This document shows, in pieces, positions 55,707 to 64,000 of a stretch of 64,000 nucleotides of DNA (position 1 is its first letter; each line of letters opens with the position of its first letter). Both the position numbers and the translations under genes were made by a program. This stretch comes from Microbacterium sp. B35-30 (GTDB lineage: Bacteria; Actinomycetota; Actinomycetes; Actinomycetales; Microbacteriaceae), in the NCBI RefSeq assembly GCF_010634855.1, contig NZ_MWLQ01000030.1, forward strand, positions 1 to 64,000, written 5' to 3'. The notes beneath the pieces are model-generated. The model made no database searches. It was not told the origin of the DNA and saw nothing but the letters and a program-made list of their open reading frames with translations.

Positions 55707-56587
55707 CGGCATTCATCACCTTCCTCGTCGTCGTCTCTGGGATCTTCGGCCTCCTCATCGGGTCGTTCCTCAACGTCGTCGCCTACCGCGTGCCGGCGAA
55801 GATCTCGCTGATGCGAGAGAGCCGCTGCCCGCACTGCGACGCGGTCATCAAGCCGTGGCACAACGTCCCGGTGATCGGATGGCTCGCCCTACGCGGCAAA
55901 TGCGCGAACTGCAAAGCGCCGATCGCGGCGCGCTATCCGATCGTCGAAGCCTTGACGGCAATCGCATTCGCGGTCGTCACGTGGTGGGGGCTCGCGGTCT
56001 ACCAGGGGCTCCTCGGGTCGACGCTGCCGACATACCTCGAATCACCCGCGTGGGACGGCATCGTGTACCCCGCCGATGTCTGGGCCGCCGCCCTGGTCAT
56101 CGTCGCATTCCTGTACTTCGCGGCGATCTCGATCGTGCTCACGCTCATCGACCTCGACACGCACCGGCTGCCGAACAGCATCGTGCTGCCGAGCTACCTC
56201 GTGGCCGGCATCCTGTTCACCGTCGCGGCCTGGCTCAGCAACCAGTGGGAGCTGCTGCTGCGCGCGGCGATCGGGATGGTCGTGATGTACGCGTTCTACG
56301 CACTCCTGCGATTCGCCCGACCGGGCGGGATGGGCGGGGGAGACGTCAAGCTCGCCGGAGTCATCGGCATCTATCTCGGCTGGCTGGGTTGGGGAGCCCT
56401 TGCCATCGGCGCGTTCGCCGCGTTCCTCTATGGGGGAGTGTTCGGCATCGCACTGCTGCTGCTGCGCCGCGCGGGGCGCAAGACCGCCATCCCGTTCGGC
56501 CCGTGGATGATCCTCGGCGCCTGGACCGGAGTGTTCGCCGGCGAAGCCGTCGGCCGGTGGTACGTGAATCTTTTCGTCGGCGCCTGA
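55703..56587 (+). CDS. pilD: Prepilin peptidase / N-methyltransferase
   Basis: 294 residues, ATGA overlap with the gene before. Integral-membrane A24 aspartyl protease: the methylase part has two Cys pairs (RCPHC, Cys42/45, and GKCANC, Cys67/70) that bind zinc, and the protease Asp residues lie in LTLIDLDTHRLPN (about 152) and in GGGDVKLAGV (about 214). It cleaves and N-methylates PilA and the minor pilins encoded just upstream. Full length, so probably active in both steps. Confidence 0.94.
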   Translation: MTAFITFLVVVSGIFGLLIGSFLNVVAYRVPAKISLMRESRCPHCDAVIKPWHNVPVIGWLALRGKCANCKAPIAARYPIVEALTAIAFAVVTWWGLAVYQGLLGSTLPTYLESPAWDGIVYPADVWAAALVIVAFLYFAAISIVLTLIDLDTHRLPNSIVLPSYLVAGILFTVAAWLSNQWELLLRAAIGMVVMYAFYALLRFARPGGMGGGDVKLAGVIGIYLGWLGWGALAIGAFAAFLYGGVFGIALLLLRRAGRKTAIPFGPWMILGAWTGVFAGEAVGRWYVNLFVGA

Positions 56588-56616
56588 GCGTCGACGGTCT
56601 TGGGGAAGGGAAAATC

Positions 56617-57654
56617 ATGGCGAAGACGATCGTGGGGCTGGAGGTGACCGAAGAGAGCGTGCGCGCTGCAGAGCTCTCACTCGGTCGCAAACCCCAGCTC
56701 ATCGCATACGGCGAGGTGCCGTTGCCACCCGATGCCGCGAAGGACTCGGAGGTGCTCGACGCGGGCGCCGTCGCCGTCGCGCTCCGGCAGCTGTGGACCG
56801 GCGCGAGATTCAAGAGCAAGGATGCCGTGCTCGGCGTCGCCAGCCGCCGCATCCTGGTGCGCGAATACACGACGCAGGCGATGCGACCCGACCTGCTGCG
56901 CGAGGCCCTGCCCTACCAGGTACAAGACCTGCTGCCGGTGCCCGCGAGCCAGGCGGTGCTCGACTTCTTCCCGCTCGCCCAGAACGGCGACCAGGTGTCG
57001 GGCCTGCTCGTCGCCGCGGTGTCGGAGAGCATCGAGCAGATCATCTCGACGCTCGCCAAAGTGAAGGTGCGTGCCCAGGCCGTCGACCTCGCCGCCTTCG
57101 GACTCGCCCGCGCCACGGCCTCGCTCGCCGCACCGGACGAGATCGTCGCGACCATCAACATCGGCGACCACACCACGCAGGTCGTGATCTCGCGCGGCGG
57201 CGTGCCGCTGTTCGTGCGCCTGCTGCCCATCGACGTCGCAACCGCCGCCGCCCTCCGGCACAGCGCCGAGGTCGCCCAACCCGAGCTCGAGCTCGCCGCC
57301 GCGACCGGCAACGGACATGGCAGCGTCGCCGCAGCGGCCGCTCCCGGCCGTACGCGCGGCGCGCTGCGCGCGGCGACCCCGCCCGGAGCTTCCGACCTTG
57401 CGGCGCGTGTGCGCAGCACCCTGGCCTTCTTCGGCAGCCGCTCGGGCGCCGCGCCCCTGACGCGGGTGTTCGTGACCGGCGCCGGCGCGGCGGTCGAAGG
57501 CGTGATGGCGGCGCTCACCGCAGCCATCGACACGCCGATGACCATCGTGTCGGCCGGCGACGTCGTCTCGGTCGTGACGCTGCCCCCCGCCGGCGACGTC
57601 TCGCTGAACCTCGTCGGCACCATCGGCATCGCACTCGGGGAGGCCCGCCGATGA
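56617..57654 (+). CDS. pilM: Type IV pilus assembly protein PilM
   Basis: 345 residues from ATG 56617 behind GGGGAAGGG. Actin-like ATPase of the inner-membrane platform: IVGLEVTEESVRAAEL, then LVREYTTQAMRPDLLREALP, QVQDLLPVPASQAVLDFF and the phosphate-2-like VATINIGDHTTQVVISRGG. It binds the cytoplasmic N-terminus of PilN. An Ala/Gly-rich insert lies near residues 225-260. It overlaps pilN by 4 nt. Confidence 0.92.
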   Translation: MAKTIVGLEVTEESVRAAELSLGRKPQLIAYGEVPLPPDAAKDSEVLDAGAVAVALRQLWTGARFKSKDAVLGVASRRILVREYTTQAMRPDLLREALPYQVQDLLPVPASQAVLDFFPLAQNGDQVSGLLVAAVSESIEQIISTLAKVKVRAQAVDLAAFGLARATASLAAPDEIVATINIGDHTTQVVISRGGVPLFVRLLPIDVATAAALRHSAEVAQPELELAAATGNGHGSVAAAAAPGRTRGALRAATPPGASDLAARVRSTLAFFGSRSGAAPLTRVFVTGAGAAVEGVMAALTAAIDTPMTIVSAGDVVSVVTLPPAGDVSLNLVGTIGIALGEARR

Positions 57655-58328
57655 CCGCCGTTCCTGTCGCCGTTCCGGTCGCCGTTCTCGCTCCCGCGCC
57701 GTTCTCGGGAGCACCCCGCGTCAACCTCATGCCGCGCAGCGAGGTCGTTCGCCGTGAACGCGACAAGCTCGTGCGCCTCTGGGTGTGGATCGTGCTCGGC
57801 GCCATCCTCGTCGCGTGCCTCATCATCGCCGGCGCCTTCGCGTTCAAGTTCCTCGCCGACCAGCGCCTCGCCGCCGAGCAGGCGGAGACCAACGCGCTCC
57901 TCGTCGAGATCTCCGCGCTCTCCGAGGTCAGCCAGGCGCTCGCGACCGAGTCGGAACTCACGGACTACCGCACCGAGGCCATGGCCGCCGACCTCGCCTG
58001 GACGCCCGTGGTCGCCAAGATCTCCGGCATCCTGCCCCAAGAGACCACGCTGACGGGCTTCGACTTCACCGTCGGCGGCGCCGCCCAAGGCGACGACCCG
58101 ACCGCCGAGCAGGGCATCGTGGGCACGGTCACCATCGACAGCCCCACGCCGCTCGATATCGTCGCGATCATCCGGTCGCTCCGCGGCGTCGAGGGCGTGC
58201 TCTACGCCGACGGCCAGTCGGTGACGTCGAGCCAGGTCTCGTCGGATCGCTTCGCGTACCTGCTCAACGTCGAGTTCGACCAGACCGTGTACTCGAACCA
58301 GTACGCGGCAGAAGAAGGGAGCGAGTGA
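57651..58328 (+). CDS. pilN: Type IV pilus assembly protein PilN
   Basis: 225 residues. The PilM-binding sequence RVNLMPRSEVVRRERDK (INLLP-type motif) is near residue 23, then one membrane helix (VWIVLGAILVACLIIAGAFA), a coiled coil (LAAEQAETNALLVEISALSE) and a ferredoxin-like outer domain. PilN pairs with PilO to form the platform linking cytoplasm to pilus base. The stop and the pilO start overlap by one base. Confidence 0.9.
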   Translation: MTAVPVAVPVAVLAPAPFSGAPRVNLMPRSEVVRRERDKLVRLWVWIVLGAILVACLIIAGAFAFKFLADQRLAAEQAETNALLVEISALSEVSQALATESELTDYRTEAMAADLAWTPVVAKISGILPQETTLTGFDFTVGGAAQGDDPTAEQGIVGTVTIDSPTPLDIVAIIRSLRGVEGVLYADGQSVTSSQVSSDRFAYLLNVEFDQTVYSNQYAAEEGSE

Positions 58329-58995
58329 TGCCCAAGCAGCTCGTCACCGCGCTCGGACTCATCGTCTCGCTGGGCGTCATCGCGCTCGGCGTGTTCCTCG
58401 TCGCCCTGCCACTGTACTTCCAGGCGGTCGGCGTCGACGCGCAGACCGCGACCGTCGCGAACACCAACGCGATCTACCAGGCCCAGGTCGACCACCTGAA
58501 CGAGGAAGAGCAGAACCTCGGCCAGATCAACGCGGACGTCGCCGGACTGCGCTCGCAGATTCCCGCGACCGGACAGCTCGACGACGTCTTCGAGGTCGTC
58601 GCACGCGCGGCCGAGGCATCCGGGGTCTCCCTCACCGCGATCACCGCCGGCGAGCAGGTCGCGTTCACGGCCCGCACCGGCGCCACCGAAGGCGACGCGG
58701 CTGCGGTCGCGCCGGCTCCCGCCCCGACGCCGGCGGCGACAGAGGGCGCGACCGACACGACAGCCGGAACGACGGATGCCGCAGCCCCCGTCGACCCGGT
58801 CGTCAACGCCGGGCGACAGCAGGTCGATTTCGTGATCAGCGCCACCGCGACCGACATGGCGCAGGCGACCGCGTTCCTCGACGCGCTGCGCGCCGGACCG
58901 CGCCTGCTCAACAGCATCACGGCGACCACGACGCAGAGCGGCGAGGGCACGTTCGACGTGCAGATCTCGGCGCTGACCTTCGTGGACGCGGAAGG

Positions 58996-58999
<4 letters not shown>
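58328..58999 (+). CDS. pilO: PilO-like platform protein
   Basis: 223 residues. A membrane helix at the start (ALGLIVSLGVIALGVFLVAL), a coiled coil (NTNAIYQAQVDHLNEEEQNL), then a folded outer domain. A Thr/Ala/Pro linker (about 120-155) splits the outer part, which is unusual for PilO. Place and topology, rather than sequence motifs, support the call. It overlaps pilT by 4 nt. Confidence 0.85.
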
Positions 59000-60333
<1,334 letters not shown>

Positions 60334-60334
60334 C

Positions 60335-61573
60335 ATGGCTGTCGTCCAGGAGTTCGTCTACCGAGCGGTCGACCCGCGCGGCGGGTCCGTCGTGAAGGGC
60401 ACGATCGAGGCGGCCAGCGAGTCCGCCGTCACCGGCAAACTCAAGGCGCAGGGGCTCACCCCCCTCGAGGTCACGCTGAAGTCCAACACCGGGCTCAATC
60501 GCGACATCAAGCTGCCGGGAGCGACCAAGACCGTCTCGGCGCGCACGCTCGCCGTGTTCACGCGCCAGATGGCCGGCCTCATCAACGCCGGCCTGCCGCT
60601 CATGCGCACGCTGGCGATCCTCATCGAGCAGACCGACGACAAGCGCCTGCAGCCCGCGCTCGTGCAGGTGCAGGCCGATGTCGAATCGGGCTCGTCCTTC
60701 TCGGCGGCGCTCGCGCGGCATCCGCAAACCTTCCCGCCGCTGATGCTCAGCATCGTGAAGGTGGGTGAGGCCGGCGGCTTCCTCGGCAGCGCGCTCGGCT
60801 CGATCGCCGACAACTACCAGCGCGACGCCGAGCTGCAGAACAAGATCCGCGCCGCCGTCACCTACCCGGCCATCGTGCTGGTCATCGCGATCCTGGGCGT
60901 GCTAGTGATGGTGACGTTCGTCGTGCCGATCTTCGAGGGCATGTTCAAGGGTCTGGGGTCGTCGCTGCCGCTTCCGACGCAGATCCTCGTCACGATCTCG
61001 AACAACATGTGGTGGATGCTGCCCGCCCTCGTGCTCGTCGTGATCGTCGCGGTGATCTGGTGGCGCACCAATCGCCACACGCTGCAGTACCGGAAGGTCG
61101 TCGACCCGATCAAGCTGAAGATGCCGGTCTTCGGCAAGCTCACCACCAAAATCGCGGTCGCGCGGTTCGCCCGCAACCTGTCGATGATGCTCAACGCGGG
61201 TGTGCCGATCATCCAGGCGCTCTCGATCGTCGGCCAGGCGTCGAACAACTGGAAGATCGAAGAGGCCGTGCGCGACGTGCAGGAGTCGATCCGCCAGGGG
61301 CGCTCGTTCGCGGCGCCCCTCGCCAAGGCGGAGGTGTTCCCGGCGATGGTCCCGCAGATGGTCTCGGTCGGTGAGGAGTCGGGCACGCTCGTCGACATGC
61401 TGTCGTCGATCGCCGACTTCTACGAGGACGAGGTCGAGACGGCCACGGCCCAGCTCTCGTCGACCATCGAGCCGATCCTGATCGTCGGGCTCGGCATCGT
61501 GATCGGCGGCATGGTGATCTCGCTGTACCTGCCGATCTTCACCCTGTACGGCGAGCTCGCCCAGCAGGGGTAG
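60335..61573 (+). CDS. pilC: Type IV pilus inner-membrane protein PilC (GspF family)
   Basis: 412 residues from ATG 60335. Two GspF domains: FTRQMAGLINAGLPLMRTLA and FARNLSMMLNAGVPIIQALS. Membrane helices are AIVLVIAILGVLVMVTFVVP, MLPALVLVVIVAVIWWRTNR and ILIVGLGIVIGGMVISLYLP. It is the rotor-like platform on which PilB and PilT act. It is the last plus-strand gene; the repeat array starts 16 bp after its stop. Confidence 0.94.
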   Translation: MAVVQEFVYRAVDPRGGSVVKGTIEAASESAVTGKLKAQGLTPLEVTLKSNTGLNRDIKLPGATKTVSARTLAVFTRQMAGLINAGLPLMRTLAILIEQTDDKRLQPALVQVQADVESGSSFSAALARHPQTFPPLMLSIVKVGEAGGFLGSALGSIADNYQRDAELQNKIRAAVTYPAIVLVIAILGVLVMVTFVVPIFEGMFKGLGSSLPLPTQILVTISNNMWWMLPALVLVVIVAVIWWRTNRHTLQYRKVVDPIKLKMPVFGKLTTKIAVARFARNLSMMLNAGVPIIQALSIVGQASNNWKIEEAVRDVQESIRQGRSFAAPLAKAEVFPAMVPQMVSVGEESGTLVDMLSSIADFYEDEVETATAQLSSTIEPILIVGLGIVIGGMVISLYLPIFTLYGELAQQG

Positions 61574-61588
61574 CGGGCGGGCTCAGGG

Positions 61589-62015
61589 CGTTTCGTCTCG
61601 CTCGTTCCTCGCTCGCTCAACGACCGGGGGCGGCGTCGAGCACCGGTCGTTGAGCGAGGGAGCGCCAGCGACCGAGACGAAACGCGTCGAGCCGCTCGTG
61701 TGCGCCGGGTGCGGGCGTTTTCGTCTCGCTCGTTCCTCGCTCGCTCAACGACCGGGGGCGGCGTCGAGCACCGGTCGTTGAGCGAGGGAGCGCCAGCGAC
61801 CGAGACGAAACGCGTCGAGCAGCTCGTGTGCGCCGGGTGCGGGCGTTTTCGTCTCGCTCGTTCCTCGCTCGCTCAACGACCGGGGGGCGGGGTCGCGGGT
61901 TTCGGTCGTTGAGCGAGGGAGCGCCAGCGACCGAGACGAAACGCGTCGAGCCGCTCGTGTGCGCCGGGTGCGTGCGTTTCGTCTCGCTCGTTCCTCGCTC
62001 GCTCAACGACCGGGG
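61589..62015. repeat. Tandem array of GACGAAACGC-family inverted repeats
   Basis: Forward-sense arms (CGTCTCGCTCGTTCCTCGCT then CGCTCAACGACC) start near 61589, 61715, 61843 and 61974. Reverse-sense arms (GGTCGTTGAGCGAGGGAGCG then CCGAGACGAAACGCG) lie near 61643-61686, 61771-61814 and 61903-61944. The unit is about 128 bp and repeats three times plus one forward arm; TCGTGTGCGCCGGGTGCG joins the units. It fills the gap between the convergent pilC and pilB and can form three long hairpins. Confidence 0.95.
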
Positions 62016-62033
62016 GCAGGGCGGGGCTCCGGG

Positions 62034-63728
62034 TCACACGGTGACGCGGAGCACCTCTTCGATCGTCGTGAGGCCCTGCGTGACCTTCGACCAGCCGTCC
62101 TGTCGCAGTGACACCATGCCCTGCTCCAGGGCGACCTGGCGGATCTCGCTCCCCGTCGCGCGGGTCACGACGAGCGTCTCGATCTCGTCGGACAGCGTCA
62201 TGATCTCGTGGAGTGCGACGCGCCCGCGGTATCCGGTGCTGGAGCAGGCGGGGCATCCCACCGCCTGGTACAGCTGCGGGGGATCGGCCGGGTCGTGCGG
62301 AAAGCCCAGAGCGGTCAGCACTTCGCTCGTCTCGACGAGCGGCTCACGGCACCGCATGCACAGGCGGCGCGAGAGGCGCTGGGCGATCACGGCCGACAGG
62401 GCGGTGGCGACGAGGAACGGCTCGCAGCCGATCTCGGTCAATCGCGTCAGGGCTGAGGGTGCGTCGTTGGTGTGGAGAGTCGACAGCACGAGGTGACCCG
62501 TCAACGCGGCTTCGATTGAGATGTTCGCGGTCTCGAAGTCGCGGATCTCGCCCACGAGCACCACGTCGGGGTCGGAGCGGAGGATCGACCGCAGCGCCGT
62601 CGCGAACGTCAGGCCGGCGCGGTTGTTCACCTGTACCTGGTTGATGCCGCCGATGCGGTACTCGACCGGGTCTTCGACGGTGATGACGTTGATCTTCGGG
62701 TTCGCGATCGAACGGAGCGCCGTATACAGCGTCGTCGACTTGCCCGAACCGGTGGGGCCGGTGGCGAGGATCATGCCGTGAGGCTTCGTGATCGCCTCGC
62801 GGAACCGCTTCTCGTTGGTGGGCGAGAACAGCAGGTCACGCATCCCCATGGTCTGACCGGTGTTGTCGAGGATGCGCATGACGATCTTCTCGCCCCACAC
62901 GGTGGGAAGCGTCGCCACGCGGAGGTCGACGGTGCGGTTCTCGTGCGTGACCGAGAGGCGGCCGTCCTGCGGCTTGCGCTTCTCGGCGATGTCGATCGAC
63001 GACATGATCTTCAGGCGCGAGATGATGCCGTCCTGGATCGCCCGGTCGGCCTTCTGCATCTCGTGCAGCACGCCGTCGATGCGGAACCGCACAGTGAGCT
63101 GCTTCTCGCCCGGCTCGACGTGGATGTCGCTCGCACGGTCGTTGATCGCCTGCGCGATGAGCAGGTTCACGAAGCGGACGATCGGTGCGGTGTCGTCCTG
63201 CTCTTCGAGGCTCTCGGTGAAGGCGGTCTGGTTCGCCTCGCTCGACTCCTCGATCGACGTCGAGAGCTCGCTGAGCTCCTCGTCCGAGCGCAGGAACCGC
63301 TCGAACATCTGCGTCAGCGCGTCCTCCGCGACGACGACCGGTTCGACGAAGAGATCGGTGATGCTGGCCACGTCGTCGAGGGCGACGATGTCGGTCGGGT
63401 CGAGCACACCCACGGTGAGTCGTTCGCCGCGGAGGTCGACGGGAATGAGACCGTACTTGCGGCACAGATTGCCGGGTACCAGCCCGACCACGTTCGGGTC
63501 GAGCGGCATGTTCGCGAGGTCGACGTAGCGGTGCCCGGTGTGCAGGGCGATCGCCTCGGCGAGCTGCGCCTCGGTCACGAGCCTCGCGTTCACGAGTGCG
63601 CGCTGCAGCTCCGGTCCATCACCCACCTCCGCCATCGCGGCGGACACATCGGCGGCTCGTACGGCTCCGGTGAGCACGAGCGTCTGTGCAAGACCTCTCA
63701 CGGCAATTCCCCAATCCCCACTGGACAT
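62034..63728 (-). CDS. pilB: Pilus extension ATPase PilB
   Basis: 564 residues. An N-terminal MshEN-type domain (ALVNARLVTEAQLAEAIALH to NLCRKYGLIPVDLRGERLTV), then the GspE core: ASDIHVEPGEKQLTVRFRID, Walker A TGPTGSGKST (about 323), VITVEDPVEYRIGG, VVLVGEIRDFETA and HLVLSTLHTNDA. The zinc Cys pairs LCMRCREP and GCPACSSTGYRG mark it as the extension motor. It faces the rest of the pilus genes across the repeat array. Confidence 0.94.
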   Translation of the reverse strand: MSSGDWGIAVRGLAQTLVLTGAVRAADVSAAMAEVGDGPELQRALVNARLVTEAQLAEAIALHTGHRYVDLANMPLDPNVVGLVPGNLCRKYGLIPVDLRGERLTVGVLDPTDIVALDDVASITDLFVEPVVVAEDALTQMFERFLRSDEELSELSTSIEESSEANQTAFTESLEEQDDTAPIVRFVNLLIAQAINDRASDIHVEPGEKQLTVRFRIDGVLHEMQKADRAIQDGIISRLKIMSSIDIAEKRKPQDGRLSVTHENRTVDLRVATLPTVWGEKIVMRILDNTGQTMGMRDLLFSPTNEKRFREAITKPHGMILATGPTGSGKSTTLYTALRSIANPKINVITVEDPVEYRIGGINQVQVNNRAGLTFATALRSILRSDPDVVLVGEIRDFETANISIEAALTGHLVLSTLHTNDAPSALTRLTEIGCEPFLVATALSAVIAQRLSRRLCMRCREPLVETSEVLTALGFPHDPADPPQLYQAVGCPACSSTGYRGRVALHEIMTLSDEIETLVVTRATGSEIRQVALEQGMVSLRQDGWSKVTQGLTTIEEVLRVTV

Positions 63729-63788
63729 ACTATGTGCCGCGCGTCAAGCCTGGGCGGGGTGGCTCGGCGCACTCGATAGGGTGGCGCC

Positions 63789-64000
63789 ATGGCGGACCTG
63801 ATCGCGAGGCTGACGGCCTGGGCCTTGTCCCTGCGACTGGTGCGGATGTGGCTGCACTACGCCGAACGCCGCGGTCCCATGCTGTCGGACAGCATCACCT
63901 ACCGCTCCCTGTTCTCGGTGTTCGCAGGGGTGCTCCTCGGCTTCTCGTTCGCCGCGGTCTGGCTGCGGGACAACCCCGCGGCATGGCAGTCGCTGGTGGA
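63789..64000 (+). CDS. YihY/BrkB family membrane protein (3' end cut off)
   Basis: 70 codons are visible from ATG 63789 to the window edge. After a short amphipathic head (LRLVRMWLHYAERRGPMLSD) comes SITYRSLFSVFAGVLLGFSF, the first helix in the typical YihY pattern. The family was once called RNase BN in error; it consists of six-helix membrane proteins of unknown transport role. It is divergent from pilB with 60 bp between starts. Confidence 0.8.
   Translation, partial: MADLIARLTAWALSLRLVRMWLHYAERRGPMLSDSITYRSLFSVFAGVLLGFSFAAVWLRDNPAAWQSLV

Noticed and set aside
61589..62015. Possible CRISPR array
   Set aside because: Units are about 128 bp with opposed arms and near-identical joining sequence. 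There are no unique spacers and no cas genes.
61420..62496. Several short frames with recurring SERGTSETK or RSFLARSTTG peptides
   Set aside because: They are translations of the inverted-repeat array and its flanks, not genes. The recurrence of the peptide reflects the DNA repeat.

Overview
The window is a contiguous piece of a high-GC (roughly 70%) actinobacterial chromosome. Housekeeping order, codon usage, GTG starts, ATGA stop/start overlaps and a 13E12-type DUF222/HNH gene all point to the Microbacteriaceae, most likely Microbacterium or a close relative. No organism name can be read from the sequence itself.

Positions 1-16,400 are a dense, co-directional housekeeping block: the end of a TPR-like protein with 30-residue repeats, a HAD phosphatase, a 52-residue coupled protein, tlyA, nadK, recN, pyrG, a Nudix hydrolase, xerD, parA, scpA, scpB, an rluB-type pseudouridine synthase, tyrA, cmk and der. 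Many genes overlap by 4 nt and are probably translationally coupled. The block joins chromosome maintenance (RecN, XerD, ParA, ScpAB) to nucleotide supply (NadK, PyrG, Cmk) and ribosome maturation (TlyA, RluB, Der).

Positions 16,400-28,100 are mixed: two GNAT acetyltransferases, a Nudix protein fused to a PIN/NYN-like nuclease domain, a TPR-LuxR regulator, a PQ-loop (SemiSWEET-like) protein, a small S4 protein, a lysoplasmalogenase-like protein, tRNA-Pro(GGG) with a strong terminator, a transglutaminase-like protein, an amine oxidase, a DUF6220-like protein plus multicopper oxidase pair, a lipoate-ligase-like protein and a tandem Lrp/AsnC regulator. Divergent from that regulator (28,315-34,071) is a four-gene catabolic operon: MHS transporter, YtcJ-type amidohydrolase, ThDP decarboxylase and ureohydrolase. 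It fits uptake and degradation of a guanidino compound through 2-ketoarginine and 4-guanidinobutyrate.

Positions 34,100-50,300 are accessory: a mismatch/uracil glycosylase, an F420-reductase-like protein, an L,D-transpeptidase, a FUSC-like transporter with an apparent ATC start, an aldo/keto reductase, a secreted beta-helix protein, a glycosyltransferase, a Fic protein behind an AT-rich promoter, and DUF proteins. Copies of an inverted-repeat family ending in GACGAAACGC lie between genes here.

Positions 50,300-63,730 hold the most interesting region: a type IV pilus system in a monoderm. It comprises an O-antigen-ligase-like protein (candidate pilin glycosyltransferase), the major pilin, two minor pilins, a large anchored beta-solenoid-like protein, prepilin peptidase, PilM/N/O, PilT and PilC. 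A three-and-a-half-unit array of inverted repeats follows, and pilB lies on the opposite strand. No secretin is present. Just upstream lies a small membrane-protein gene broken at a run of seven G. The window ends inside a YihY/BrkB-family gene.
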